In this document: positions 8,788-21,721 of the stretch, in pieces
Position numbering within the stretch: the first letter of the stretch is position 1
Layout of the letters: every line of letters begins with the position of its first letter
Assembly (NCBI GenBank): GCA_033398695.1
Contig: JAWKAU010000038.1
Coordinates: 744,001 to 808,000 of the forward strand
Reading direction: 5' to 3'
DNA: 64,000 bases
Origin: Orobanche coerulescens
Taxonomy: Eukaryota > Streptophyta > Magnoliopsida > Lamiales > Orobanchaceae
Position numbers and translations under genes: made by a program
The notes under the pieces: generated by a model
The model's database searches: none
Seen by the model: the letters and a program-made list of their open reading frames with translations, nothing else
Told to the model about the DNA's origin: nothing

Positions 8788-11700
8788 CGGTTCACTGCAC
8801 TGTTATTTATTGCCTCGGGCTGTTGATATTTAGTCCATTTCTCTTTTTGAACTGTTACAAAGTTGTAAACCTATTGTTTTATATTTGACTCCTTTTGTAA
8901 CATTATGTGTGTGTTCTCAATTTAGGTGAGGTGATGACATGGCTGTTTTTCATCAACACTTCTTTTGATTCTTACTGTATTGTACTGGTGATTAGTAGGT
9001 TTTGGGTTGCAGAGCTATTCATTCTTGGGTTTCAAGTGCCCTAAATAGTGTCGGACAACAGGCTGAATTTCAGAGCGGCTCTGCACTTGAAGTGAGTGCA
9101 ATCCCTCGTCTTATCTATCTTTCTGATATCATTGCTAGTTTAGATTTGCTTTAGAATTTAGTTTGGCCGGAAACATAGAAAGCTTAAAAGCTAGGGTACC
9201 TCATTTTTTTTTTGACAGGAGCAAGTAGATCCATTTTCGCTTGTTGCCGATGAACTATCTATTCTTGCGAATCGCTTAAGGTCGATGGTTGTTGCAGAGG
9301 TATCACATTTGTACTTTAAATTTGTTTTCAAATAGATTGATCTGTTATGATGGTGAAGTTGCAATCTTTCTTCTGTTATAGGTTCCCAAGCTTGCCTCTG
9401 CAGCAGAATATTTTTTTAAAATGGGAGTTGAAGGAAAAAGATTTCGGCCCACTGTAAGATCTCCATTCCCTTCAAGGTTGTGCACCACTGGTTTTTTTGG
9501 TTATCATGATGAGCGAGATTGTAAGCTGGAGTAAATAAGTGAGGGAAGGCTACTGTCTTAAATTGACCAACACATGGTATGGGACTTGCTTGGGTGATGG
9601 TTAAGAATAGGTTCGGGCATCTGTATGCTTATACACTTGTCTTCTTAATGATCAACTCACTACCTTTTACAAATAAATAGTACAATTCGACTAACATGAT
9701 CTCACTATGATTTTTTTTTAAACTTTTTTCTGGGTCCAAGTCATCCTGACATTCCATAATGTTTAATGTCCTGTAGTCTGAGAATGAACTTAATACTTTT
9801 AATAAAAGAAGTCCATGCCATTTTCCTTGTGCACGACCAGTGGTCATATCTATAATCTTATGACATAAATATGGCCCCCAACCTTTTCCGATCATATACA
9901 GTCTCATATGCAAAAGATACAACAGAAAAAATCTTTGTGGATGAACTTTGTCATTATTTATGCCGTCAAGGGGTTTGTCTATCTTTTACTGACTGTTATA
10001 TGCAGGTTTTATTGTTGATGGCCACAGCTTTGAATGTGTCGGTGCCAAGGCAACTATCTGAGGCGGCGGTTGAGAACTTGTCTACGGAGCTGCGTACAAG
10101 ACAACAGTGTATTGCAGAGATCACTGAGATGATCCATGTTAGTGCTTTTGCTCTTTTTCCCTTAAAGAAAGTAGCCTCGCTTTCCACTTAGCCTTTCACT
10201 TTTAGATCCAGAGGCAAATGCCACTTTTTGGAACTTTTATCTAATAACCTTGCCAAGTTAGTCTGGGGCATTTCTAGTTGAAATCCAAGATTAGCTTTAT
10301 CAAATGAGCTTGTTGTAGTTCATGTGTATAGGTGAAGATAACAGACTGGTGGGCTGCATTACTCTTTTGTTTAGATCTTTATAATTTCACATCTATCTTC
10401 TCTTTTCTCCCCGCTTTCTGTTTCTTCCCTCACTTTCTTTTTATATTTTAAGTTCCAAAACAAATGGTGTTATGACTTACAAAATGGATAGTTGATAAAG
10501 CTGATTTTCCCCCCGAGATCTTGTGTTACTGTAACTGAACTGTTTTAATTATTTCTGAATAATATGTTCAAATATACGCATATTTGAGGGTGCATCATAC
10601 TGTTATATATTCGTGTGTGAACACATGACATGAAAGATATGTCATCTTAAGTATGTCCCAGAAGACACTTGTTTGTACAGTTATGTTTATTACTTCTTTG
10701 ATGCTGATTCGTGTCTAGTTCTTCTTTGCATTAATTATGATAAATGTATTGCGCCTTTTAGTTGGTAATCCCTTTATTATATAATAGGTTGCGAGCCTCC
10801 TTCATGATGACGTGTTGGATGATGCTGATACAAGGCGAGGAATTGGTTCATTGAACTTTGTGATGGGAAATAAGGTGCTTCATATTTGTCTTTTTTGGCT
10901 CTTATTTTTTCAAGTTGGACTTTTTTTTTTTCCTTTTATATGACTGACCCTGGAGGCGTCTATATGTTATCCTTTGAATTACATTCAAGCAGTCTAATTC
11001 TTGATGATCATTTATTGGCGAGACTTTGGTTATCAGTCGATTGACATCCATTCTCTTTACTTTGCATAAATCTGCGTATTGACTATTGAGTTAGGATATT
11101 TGTCTGCTCAGTGTGTTTTTGTTGTTGATTGCAGTTAGCTGTTTTGGCTGGAGATTTCTTGCTATCTAGAGCTTGTGTAGCCCTCGCGTCTTTAAAAAAC
11201 ACTGAGGTACACTTACTCCATTGACATTTCTCTTGCTCACTTATGACGTGCATTTCTAAAATGATAAGGTGAAATGTCAAACCTGTACTGGGTTCAGAAG
11301 CACCTGGCATGATCACTTGGATTGATATGTAATTTGTAATTCCCTCGTCCCAGTTGGAAAGTCCTATTTCAAGAAATGATTTTGTCCCAATAGAATAATC
11401 TACTTGTAAAACAAATCTTTATCTAAAATTTCTGACATTTCTTAAATTAGTAATTTTTGTTGCATAAATAAGAATAGTAGCTTATTGGGCATTCACTAAA
11501 AGGACTAAAACAATATATGGTTTGAAAGAGATGTAAAAGGACTAAAAATAAAAAGCTGTGCATTCACTAAAATGGACTCTTCAGGCGTGAGATGGAGGGA
11601 GTATTTCGTTATCTTTGTTTCTAATTACTGCTTTGTGATTGGACAGGTTGTATCCCTCTTGGCTAAAGTTGTTGAGCATTTAGTTACTGGGGAAACCATG

Positions 11701-13417
11701 CAGATGACAACTACATCTGATCAGCGTTGCAGGTATAATGCTCAAGTGCTGGTTCATTGATAAGAGTTTTATGCATGGACATCCAATTTTGGCTATTCTT
11801 GCAACAATAATACGGTTCTTTTTGGCAGCATGGAATACTATATGGAGAAGACATACTACAAAACTGCATCATTGATTTCAAATAGCTGCAAGGCCATTGC
11901 CCTTCTTGCTGGACAAACTGCGGAAGTTTCGGTTTTAGCTTATGACTACGGCAAAAATCTGGTTGGTCCTTTATTTCTGGTCGACCTCCTTTTTTTTTTT
12001 TTTTAATGATCTACTCTGTGTGGGCATTTTTGCCATTACATATTTTCTGATATTCTGAGGTACCTAAGGTCCTAGCTTAATTAAATCTCTCTTTTGGATG
12101 CATGTTGCAGGGATTAGCTTACCAGTTGATTGATGACGTACTTGATTTCACTGGCACGTCAGCTTCCCTTGGGAAGGGCTCCTTGTCAGACATTCGCCAT
12201 GTACTCTTTCTCGTCTTCCTTGCGTATTTTTATCTAACTTGTCAATGGCAGATATATGATTGCTTAAACTAAAATGTTTTGAACTTTTTTGTGCAGGGAA
12301 TTATCACTGCTCCTATATTGTTCGCCATGGAGGAGTTCCCTGAGCTACGGGCTGTTGTCGATCAAGGATTTGACAGTTCCGCAAATGTGGACCGTGTGAG
12401 TTAGCAGTCGATTAACATTTTATATCCTCCTTCATGGAAGGAAAAAGGAGGAAAATAAAGAAAGAAAAACAAAATACTAAACATATCATGTTTTCCATCA
12501 ACTGTCTCATGTTTGGCTTAGACTTGAATAAACTTCTTCATGAGTTAGGTTGCGATTGGATACCATTTCATTTTCATTTTCGTATAGACAGAATATTTTA
12601 CCCCAAGATGATGCACATGTTAATGATTTTTTTCTTAAAAACACACCGTTGACTGTCAATTTTTTCTCCCACTAATTACTACAGCTCATTTTTAAAACTA
12701 AACATTGAATAAGTAAACAATGACTCACTAAACTGGCTGCACTTCTTTTCTCATGAAGTACTAGTCATTCCATGCAATTCTCGATGCAATTTTCATTTTG
12801 GATCATCCGGAAACAGCCTCTGTGTTAAGACAGGGGTAAGGCTGCGTACATCTGATCTCCCCTTACCCCGCCTTACCCTGCTTTTTGCGGGAGCCGTTGA
12901 GGCATTGGGGTAGTGTTGTTGTATTGAATAACTACACATTTTCCCTCAAGTTTTGCGGATCACCAACTCATATTTCTAACTACCAATTCTGCCCAATCTC
13001 AATTTTACTATTTTTATGTCCCATCGACTTTCATCATTACATTTTGTATCATATCCAATCGCACTCTTAAAATTCAGTGTTCTTTCACAACATATTTCAT
13101 CACTAATTCGAACATAAAGAAAATTTTCAAAATTAGAGTATATGCAGTAGCAACTATACCCCCTCTGTGTGTGTGTCTGTGTGTTTGTATATATATAGCA
13201 GTTTGATTAGAAGATGTTTTTTAAAATAAAATGACAGGCGCTACATTATCTTGGAAAGAGTCGTGGAATTCAGAAAACCAAGGAGTTGGCCTCGAAGCAT
13301 GCTTGTCTTGCCTCAGCTGCTATCGAATCCTTTCCCCAGAATAATGATGAGAATGTCCAAAGGTCAAGGAGGGCCCTTGTAGAATTAACACATAGAGTCA
13401 TTACCAGAACAAAGTAA
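8065..13417 (+). CDS. SPS3: Solanesyl diphosphate synthase, mitochondrial (SPS3-like), 12 exons
   Basis: A trans-long-chain prenyl diphosphate synthase that should extend allylic diphosphates with isopentenyl diphosphate to C45, giving the side chain of mitochondrial ubiquinone. Exons: 8065-8211, 8999-9091, 9219-9299, 9382-9453, 10006-10137, 10788-10874, 11135-11206, 11647-11732, 11829-11961, 12111-12200, 12297-12395, 13238-13417. All introns are GT-AG and the frame is unbroken for 423 codons, the usual family length. The N-terminus is Arg-rich and lacks acidic residues (FSVRGLTRISR), like a mitochondrial presequence. GKRFRP is at residues 125-130, the first Asp-rich motif DDVLD at 182-186 and the second at 309-313. 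Ala177, five residues before the first motif, is the small residue that permits long chains. Start chosen by similarity to the family's M-F/L-F-S-R-G-L opening. An in-frame ATG at 8008 would add 19 residues. Intron 7 holds a Stowaway-like MITE and intron 11 a SINE remnant. Confidence 0.92.
11338..11605. mobile_element. Stowaway-like MITE in SPS intron 7
   Basis: The left end is ccctcgtcccagttgg and the right end gatggagggagta, approximate inverted ends of the CTCCCTCC type, bordered by TA on the right. The inside is AT-rich with no coding potential. It lies wholly within the intron between exons 7 and 8. Confidence 0.55.
12797..12927 (+). mobile_element. SINE 3' remnant (Au/TS-like) in SPS intron 11
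   Basis: It contains the phrases ccggaaacagcctctgtg and ggtaaggctgcgtacat, then a GCGGGAGCC stretch and a closing gttgttgt-type tail. These are hallmarks of tRNA-derived plant SINEs of the Au/TS type. The 5' tRNA-related part with A and B boxes is not evident, so this is a truncated copy. Confidence 0.55.
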
Positions 13418-14530
13418 GACACAGACATTATAATGATTTAGCTCAGGCCACGGACGTGTAGGAAATTTTTGTTTTTTCCTTTTTCGGCACGCCCTTGATA
13501 TCAGCGGAACAACTTCTTTTTTAATTTGAATTGTCATTATTCGCTCGGCAGACGTGGTGTTTTAAATAAATGTCTTCCAAGTAAAAACTCGTGTGTGGCA
13601 GTCCTATTCGCTGTAAAATATGTGTAATTCACGATATTGTGTGCTGGGTAAATTGTTGAACATGTTTGATTATATGTTTAATCAGTCCTGAAGAAGAAAT
13701 TTCAGGTTTTCTTTTTTGACATGACTATGATCTTTCCACTTCGATAGAGTTCCTTGCAGCTTCACTATCAATTATCGTGTAATATTCGCGCAGTGAGCTG
13801 GAAAGAGTTCCTTATGCACGCTATTGTCATTTATCATGTAATATTTGTGGATTTTGATGGGCATTCAAGTTAGGATCCCTATCTTAACCAAAAATTATGC
13901 TCAAAGGTAAATGATTGACTCTCACTTTATTTATTATTCCACACTTTCATGTGGAACTAATGGGGGATAGGATAACAATTCTCCCTCTTTCAAGTTTAGG
14001 GACGGCACACTCCGGCGACAACCCATACCATGGCCCCATCATCGGGTAGCCCCTTTCCACAGCCTGCTCGAATCCGGCAGGTCGGACCAAGTTGTTAGTA
14101 TAAGTTAGGGAATATAATGTCCCGATTGCGATTGTCCTGGATTTGTGCATCGATTTGAGACTTCTGACTTTTGATAAAAGTAAAGGGCTTATTTGGCAAA
14201 TAATGGCCATTTGTTGGTTATTATTTGGTTGGTTTGATAAAAGTAAATTTGAATTCATAACCCCTCGGCTTTTCATCATCAGAAGACCCCTTGAGCCACA
14301 AATGTTGCCCAAGCATCCTACAATCACATCACACAGTCAAATGATCGACTCACGTCATAATTACAATAACTACCCCTGAGATTTCTCCTAATTACAGATA
14401 TCCCCCGAAGTAAGTAAAGCGAAACCATTTCCAGGGAGGTTTTTGTAATCATGGGAAGTCATTGTTTTGTTTTAGGTAATTAATCTAAACATCGGGGGTG
14501 AGTTTTATAATTTTAACCATCTAAACCAAC
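13418..14530. other. SPS 3' flank and intergenic DNA
   Basis: This holds the presumed SPS 3' UTR. A loosely repeated pair of phrases lies near 13746-13850 (gagttcctt and cgtgtaatatt, twice). A GC-richer segment at 13965-14090 resembles a common plant intergenic repeat but could not be classified. No further exon of the J-domain gene was found here. Confidence 0.4.
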
Positions 14531-14886
14531 CTGAAGAAGAGAGAACACTTTCTTGGCAATGTACTTTAGTTGAATTGTGGCGCCTCTTTGTTGCAGCTTG
14601 TCGGGGTGTAAGCACAGTCGCGCTTTCTGATATGCTTTCTTCACTTGTGAGATTTCGTTCAGATTAGTCGGAGGCATAGCGGACCATCCACTGTTAGTCC
14701 ATAGTATCTGAAAAAGAAAATGTTGCTGCTTTAAACTTAACAATTACGAAGTAGGCACGACCGCTATGAATTTATTCGCGCGTAGCGGAATTCGTCTCAC
14801 CTGATGCAGAGACGACAGCAGCAACCGAATGTCGTCTTCTTTGCCAGCTGACCACAGCCTTAACTTTTCATCCAAATTTCGCCTTT

Positions 14887-16719
14887 CTGTTTGGACATGA
14901 ATTTAAGTAGATATCTTCTTGCAGATAAAAGATTTAGAAAAGTATGATCCTAAAAAACAATAGTAGCAAGCAACGACCAACTATAATTCACATTCACGTA
15001 TGGTATTGAAATATGCCATTGTACGAGTTAGGTTCAATGATATACATATTGATTTTACAATATCATATGATTATATTAATTATCTCGATTCATCATTGTG
15101 TCATGATGTAACTGGTTTTAAATTTATGATCTTGATGGTTTTTGGAATTTCATCTCATTTCTCCTTCGTATGAAGGATGCGACAGGAAGGGCATCCGGCG
15201 TTAAACTTTGTTTTTTTTCTTTGCATGAATTATAGTGGTAATTAATTTTAGACAATTAGTTGACACTATAGTCTCCATGCAAGCGATCCGAACATAGTTG
15301 GGTTTAAAGTGCAGTTGGTGATGATGATTGAAATATGCCATGGTACCGTGGCCATTCTTCTGTTTCTACGACAGCACCCCACTTATCGTGCTGTTCGTCC
15401 TACAAAACCAAGAAGAAGAAAAGGCAAATGGCTCAATAAAACATTATCATGCATTCGTAGAAGGACATATCATGCATTCGTAGAAAGTTCCGAAACAGTG
15501 TGTATGAACTTTATAGGTGGATAATATACCGACGATCCGAAAGTAACCGTATGCCACTTATCAGAAACATGATGTCTGTTCAATGTTTCTGCGTAAATTC
15601 ACCCAAATAAGGTACAATCAATGTCTCTTACCACAATTCTTAAAACACTAAAGATTGAATTTTTGGGATAATCACAAAAAGTAGCCTTGAGGTTCGACCA
15701 AATAACACAAAAACACAACTATCAAAACTACAAAAAAATACCCTCACCCTTCAGAAGCAAAACAACGCTTCAGAACCCCCATTCACATTTATAAAAACAT
15801 TACATCAGCCCCTTCAGTTAACACAATCAAAACGTGCGAGATATTTTTGTGATTTTCAAAGTTAGATTTCTATTTTTCCTTTTTTCTTTTGTAATTTGAT
15901 CAAACTTGGAGGGCATGTTTTGTAATTATGCTCAAAATTTTCTCAAAATTATGGCAAGAAGCAAAAAATCGAACCTTCCGCTGGGTTTTTACTCCCGTAT
16001 TCTTGTTTACTCTCCGTATATTGTGTCTGGAATTTCACTTTCGCCTAAGCAATCGCTTCATCTACACAGTTGGATTCGCATATGCCATCTCTGTGACCAG
16101 AGTTGATCTCATGAACTCATAGCTTCATCTTCATTTTCATCATCCATGGCATCTTTATCATCCATGTTGTAACTAATAATTTGGTTGCTTGACATAATAC
16201 ATTTGGATACCAGGTATTGAGTATCTATTGCTTCAGCTTTCAACGAAGTATATTGCATTTAGATACTTACAAATACTAATTTGGATAGGTGATATATTGC
16301 GTTTGGATATCAACTCAAGTCGTGATTTGTGTAATTATTTTAGTATTGTATTATTCCTATAATACTTTTATAAAATGTACTCGATAATATAATTTATCCA
16401 ATATTAATCATAGGCTCCAGATGGCAACTCAGCCAGCAAGAGCCCAATACCACAGTGACCGGCTCAGTGTCCAAAATATGGATACTGTGGCTAGGGGTGT
16501 TCAAAATCGGATATCCGAATTTTCGGATAGTAAATTTTCATATCCAATATCTGTATCCGATTTTTTTTTACTGCTTAATTTTTAACAACCAATTAAATAT
16601 TTTGTTAATTAAATAATGAACGATTCACCTACAAAGTAGCATTAATTTTAAACTTTTTAAACTCCCCAAGAAAACTATTGAACATTACGTCAAAAATTAG
16701 TAAAAGTTCAGTTAAAAAC
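14887..16719. other. Non-coding DNA within the broken J-domain gene
   Basis: AT-rich sequence with no supported exon. A stretch near 16493-16560 (ggatatccgaattttcgg and tatccgatttttt) looks like a fragment of a common plant transposon. The short open frames here have no recognisable similarity. Confidence 0.4.
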
Positions 16720-16925
16720 AGAGTAGAGTAGGTCTCTTGTAAGACCGTCTCACCGTGAGACCAATCCCAAAAAACCAAAATTTTATTTTTGTTTGTAGAA
16801 GATCAAAAAGTAGAAAACCCTAAAAAACACTAAATTAACTAAAGTACTAAAAAAAAAATCTAAAAAACATCTAATTTAGGCTCCGTCTCATTCCATGAGA
16901 CTCTCATGTAAGTTTACTCAAGTAA
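16720..16925. mobile_element. Probable MITE-like repeat
   Basis: The left edge (gagtaggtctcttgtaag) and the reverse complement of the right edge (gagtaaacttacatgagag) are loosely similar, and both carry accgtctcac/gagacgg phrases. Sequences of this type are widespread in eudicot intergenic DNA. Ends and target duplication are not resolved. Confidence 0.35.
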
Positions 16926-16938
16926 TAAACATTACGAA

Positions 16939-17114
16939 TACAGTAAAACCTCGATAAATGAATATTGGGATCGGAAAAAAATATTCATTTAGCGGAATTA
17001 TTCATTTATCGAAAGAAAATTTGAACATGTTATAAAGAATTGAAACCGGAGAAAATTATTCATTTGGCGAGGTTATTCGTTTATCGAACATTCATTTATC
17101 GATGTTTAACTGTA
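16939..17114. mobile_element. Emigrant-like (pogo/Tc1-mariner) MITE with TA TSD
   Basis: Terminal inverted repeats of about 21 bp start CAGTAAAACCTCGATAAA on the left and CAGTTAAACATCGATAAA (reverse complement) on the right, with two mismatches. The 172-bp element is flanked by TA on both sides. This terminus is close to that of the Arabidopsis Emigrant family, mobilised by pogo-like transposases. No coding capacity. Confidence 0.8.
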
Positions 17115-17963
17115 CATAATTGCATAGGGCTGTATAACTTATGCGACTACACCCTTATTTTTCCATTTTATAATTATATATATAGAGATTGATCTAAATG
17201 AGAACTAATCTGTAAATAAGAACGTATGGTCAAATTACAATCGGTGATGGCATATATATATATGTGTGTGTGTAGGCCATAACTTCCTAAATTTATTATT
17301 TACTTTTCTTTGTGAAATTCCCATATAAAGATTTTTCAATTAAATTATTATTATAATATAAAGATAAAGACGTATATGAATGAAAAATAAAATCACTAAC
17401 GAATCAGATATTATGAAGGACTTGTATAATATTGTACTACAATATCATATATTTTTGGTAAATATATGATCTGATTTCAATAATATATCATGAGATCACA
17501 CAATGAATTAGTTCATTAAGCTAGGAATGATAAACTATATTATTGTGACATATTTGAGTAAAAATATAATCAACTTATCGCACATTCATTAAAAATTTAT
17601 ATACAATTTTGCGGCACTAATAATTTAGTTTGTCTTGGATATTTGTTACCATTCTTCTCACAAAAAAAAAATCAACAAATTACTTTAATTAATAATACAT
17701 CTAAGCTTTCTATTGTGAATTGTAAATCCAACATATTAATAATTCTTTGATTAAATATTTTTTAACAAAACGATTCAAATAATCCAATTTGTTATAAAGA
17801 TATATGCAAAAACTGAATTACAAAAGTTTCTTGTAAAAAAGCATACCTTCAACAAAAAATTATTTGATCAGTATATTAACTCTCATTTGTAAGTATTAAC
17901 CCCCCAACATTTGGCTGAAACTGAAAGAATATTATAAATTAAGATTAAAAACAAGGGGCCGAC
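17115..17963. other. AT-rich DNA, nothing recognised
   Basis: Very AT-rich sequence between the Emigrant-like MITE and the 5' piece of the J-domain gene. It holds a short (TG)n run near 17263. No exon or repeat with resolvable ends was found. Confidence 0.4.
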
Positions 17964-18198
17964 CTGTGTTTTGAACCAAAGTAGGGAACATCATTGTAGC
18001 CGTCGACGGATACCGCCGGCCGGAGAGGGCTGAGTTCCTCCGAGCTCAGCACCGATGAAGAACTTGCCTTTCACCTTGATCTTGACCTCACCACCCTCTC
18101 ATGATCATCCCACCCAAAGATATCACTATAAAAGTCATTGTTCTGTTGACCAGGGATCCTAAACTCCAGCAAGCTCCGTCCGCTCCTTCCCACCGGAG

Positions 18199-19683
18199 TG
18201 TTAGGGTTGTATACGTCAAAGCATACTTTATGCTTGTATTACCTAATTTTCTGGTCTTTATCTATGAGAATATTTAATTCATCTATCACATGTTTTGCAT
18301 ATTTATTCACGCTATGTTTATGCAAATATAGTCTAAATTACTTTATATTTTAGATAATGTGATGTGCCGTGTCACACAGAAGAACACATTATCGGTTTCT
18401 TATATAGTAATACTTAGTTCACAATCTATATAACATTAGATCGTTATGTGAGAGGTTGTAATATATGCTTGAGATTGGTTGGTCTTGACCATTAGCATAT
18501 ATTAGCGTATTCGGTATACATTGAACAGGATCGAGGTGAGATAGATTCTTCTGTACTGACTATAAGAAGAACGTACATCTCGGACAATTATTATTTATTA
18601 ATTCTAGTTATTAATATTTAATTATATATATTTAATATTTATTGCTTTGATTTCTCATGGGTGAGAGCCACAATGATTGACTCAATATGCTCGATATTTT
18701 GAGCAATATTATTATTTATATGATAATTAATATTATAACTAGAAATCGTGTCCCGACCAGTCGGGTTGATCATGTCCCTTGAGGCACTCGAAAGGATTAT
18801 TATATTAAACCCTGCAGGTGGAATTAATTTTCTGATATAATAATAAAAGTCGAGTGGTATACTCATGTATAATATATTAATTGATTAAAAGATGTCAGTA
18901 GTAGCTTAAGTTAATTAATGGACATGGAATATCTTAAACATGGGAAATAATTAATTCAAAAAGGAGCCCAATTTCATAATTTGGGATTTTGGTAGGAAGT
19001 GCAATATCAACCTTTTAGTGGACTAAGTTGATATTAATAGAGTCTTAATATTAGGAAGAGTCCTAATTTTGGAAGAAGATATCTATTGTGAGTCCTTACC
19101 ATATCCTCTTTAAGGTCCCTAGAGTAGCCTAAAACACCTATAAATAGGACATTGGTGTTGGCCGATTTTTACATCATTATTGAAGCAAGAAAATCGATTT
19201 TTTGTGTGTGTGTTTAATTGTGGATCTTGACTTGTGTCTTGAATTCCATAATTTAGTTAACACAATATTTTTCTAAAATACAAAATATTCAAGAAAAATA
19301 GAGAGAACAAAAATCGTGAGTTTTCTTGAGAAGATAATTCGGCCGATCCATTGTAGTCCAAGTTCAGTCCGGTAGATTGTTGCCCACACGACATCCGGAC
19401 ATAGACGGGATATACTCTAGGAGATCTTGAGGTAGAAATACAAGAAGATCGGAGAGGAGTATGAAGAGGAAATAAATCGACCAAAAGGGATTTCATACCA
19501 ATTCGCGTCAGAGGTATTAATTACCAACTCCCATGCGTAAATATATGTATTTAATTGTTTATTAATCTGTTTAGTTAATTAATTGACAAGCCTAAATAGA
19601 TCTGTTTTTATGTTGGTTAGTTTATAAAACCTTTCATAAAATAATTTCACCAACTAGCTTTCGTTGCGTTTTATATTCCAACA
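18199..19683 (+). repeat. Ty1/copia 5' LTR (1485 bp)
   Basis: It runs from TGTTAGGGTTGTATACG to ...ttccaaca, just before a tRNA-iMet primer-binding site. The first ~425 bases recur as the truncated 3' LTR at 25529, with about 93-94% identity by eye, indicating an old insertion. A TATA box (tataaata, 19139-19146) lies in its second half. Confidence 0.85.
19139..19146 (+). promoter_or_regulatory. Copia LTR TATA box
   Basis: tataaata, followed by ggacattggtg. This suits the U3/R boundary of the LTR, with about 540 bases of R-U5 downstream. Confidence 0.6.
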
Positions 19684-19685
19684 AT

Positions 19686-19697
19686 TGGTATCGGAGC
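19686..19697 (+). promoter_or_regulatory. Copia primer-binding site (tRNA-iMet type)
   Basis: TGGTATCGGAGC, one base from the canonical TGGTATCAGAGC complementary to initiator tRNA-Met, two bases after the LTR end. Confidence 0.85.
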
Positions 19698-20986
19698 CGG
19701 TCTTTAGGTTCTGTTCAATTTAATTAATTTGGTGATTAATATGCTAGTAATTAAATATTCGTATAGTATGATTTTTTGGAATATTTTGCTAGAATTTGTC
19801 TTGCAGGAAAATATGATCCAATTATCATGGCTATGTGATGTTTTATTTATTTACGCGTTTTTGGTAATATGGCCCGGTTTTGAGGCATGTATAAGTTTTT
19901 CCCGTGAGAAAAACCACGGGTAGAATATGATTTATTTTTCTTGTAATTTGTTATAAATTCGATGTATTTTATTTCGAATAAAATTGTAATCGAGTTGGAA
20001 CACACAAAGTACGAAAGAGAAAGAAGTCCAGCGCGAAGAGGAGTCCCGATCGGACGAACCGACCGAGACCAGCAGACTGCCGATCGGGACTCGGCCAAGA
20101 AACTGCCTTTGGCCAGCTCACGGCCAAGAGCTGGCAGGTCGGGCGCCGGGCAATGGTCGGGCATTCGGGCAATGGTCGAGCAGCGGGTCAAGTTGTCCGA
20201 ATTCGGGTCGTTCGATGGATGGTCCTAGTCGTTTTTCCGCGAGATGCTTGAAGCAGTGGGAGCAAACGAACCGAAGATTTTCTCGTTAATCAAAACGAGG
20301 AATAAAAGCCATGATAATTGGATTTAATTATCAAATTTTTTATTTTTATTGGTTTTTATTGTTTTGATGTATGACATGTATGGATGTATGCGTGATATGT
20401 TTCCTTGCATGTTAGGACGAGAAAATTAAAAACCTTAATTTTTCAAAATAACTAAGTGATTTTTTTTTTAAAAAATCAATTTGGCCTCCATAATTGGTTT
20501 AAATTGTGAAATAATTAGCATGCGCGTTGACATTAGAGTCTTCCTCCACATCGGATGTGCTAATTATTGGCTCACTGGTTTTAAACTTCAAATTTGATAA
20601 CAAAAAGGTGAATATTATTTTTTATGATAGGACCTCTCCATCTGTAGGACTATTATCATTAAATGATATTCTAAGGTTTGTTAAATTATGGTGTTCACTT
20701 AGGTGTATTGATTAATAAACTCCCCATCGGAGTCTATGTTAATTAAATACATGGCCAAGAGGAACCAACTATTAATTTTACTTGTCAAAACGCATCTTGA
20801 CTAGATAGTAAAATTAAAGACGTTAAAATCTACTTGAAAATGTATGTGTAAACGTCCACACTATCGTGGCTAGCATGTGCGGTTTTTCAAGGTGTTGGTT
20901 GATTGCAAATATATTGTGTTTTAAGGTTTTTCAATATATTATGCGTCGAATTATGTGATGAATGGTGTTTTTAATTTTATCCTCAG
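19698..20986 (+). other. Copia untranslated leader with GC-rich insert
   Basis: A 1.3 kb leader between the PBS and the gag ATG. At 20025-20230 there is a sharply GC-rich block with repeated gggcaatggtcggg and gatcgggac phrases in otherwise AT-rich DNA. A cctcag acceptor-like site directly precedes the gag ATG. No gene is supported. Confidence 0.5.
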
Positions 20987-21721
20987 ATGACTTTCAATCC
21001 ACTAGCTGTTATTCTCAGAGAAAACAAACTTGATGGCACTAACTATGCCGACTGGAGAAGAAATCTTGATATTGTCTTGACTAATGCAATTATTAAAAGA
21101 AATGGTGAATATGTTTGCGGGAGTACTTATAATGAAGAACTTTATATCATTAATGCTGCACCAGCTCCCTTGCATAATTATAAATCACTTAATTCTTTGA
21201 CTAATCCTAATAAAAGAAAAGATCATTCGAGCATAAATCCAACATATTTGTGGCATTTACGATTGGGTCATACTAACCTTAGAAGGATTTAAAGATTGGT
21301 GAGCAATGGCCCATTGGATTCGCTCCAAGTTGAGTCATTTTCAACCTGCGAATCTTGTCTAGAAGGTAAGATGACTAAAAGGGCTTTCCAAAGCAAAGGA
21401 AATCGTGCACAAAATATATTGGAATTAGTACACACCGATGTATGTGGTCCAATGAACATCCAGGCTAAGGGTGATTTCGAAATACTTCATCACGTTTATA
21501 GATGATTATTCGAGGTATGGATACATCTATTTGATGCGACGTAAGTCTGAATCTTTTGATAAGTTCAAAGAATTCAAGGCTGAAACGGAGAAGCGTCATG
21601 GACAGAGTATCAAGTCACTACGATCTGATCGTGGTGGCAAATTACTTAGTGGAGAGTTTTTGGATTTCTTGGCACATGAGGGGATTACTTCCCAGCTCAC
21701 AGCGCCTGGTACACCACAACA
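20987..21721 (+). pseudogene. Copia gag start fused to displaced integrase copy
   Basis: The first 30 or so codons are the normal Copia gag opening (NPLAVILRENKLDGTNYADW). At about 21083 they jump straight into pre-integrase sequence (IIKRNGEYVCG) and run through the zinc-finger and DDE core (LRSDRGG) to PGTPQQNG at about 21720. There the sequence jumps back to gag. The segment 21085-21725 therefore duplicates 22817-23460. It also has a stop near 21291 and a frame shift near 21478. It cannot give a functional protein. Confidence 0.8.

Larger units (their letters stand above)
14531..18198 (-). pseudogene. JAC1/auxilin-like J-domain gene, broken
   Basis: Three minus-strand pieces belong to an auxilin-like J-domain protein resembling JAC1, which acts in chloroplast movement. 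17964-18198 encodes RSLLEF, IPGQQNND and, after a frame break, SSEELSPLRPAVSVDG. 14801-14886 encodes L-R-L-W-S-A-G-K-E-D-D-I-R. 14531-14707 encodes the J-domain helices with the HPD motif (LHPDKLQQRGA), bounded by splice sites. The last exon with the family's E-A-W ending is missing, as is the long middle of the protein. The 5' piece stops exactly where the Copia LTR begins at 18199, so the retrotransposon interrupted an exon. An in-frame stop and frame shift occur in the 5' piece. Function is unlikely. JAC1 is the best guess within the auxilin-like group. Confidence 0.65.

Noticed and set aside
9629..10191. Open frames inside SPS intron 4 and across exon 5
   Set aside because: They are explained by SPS exon 5 with read-through of flanking intron, or are shadows on the other strand.
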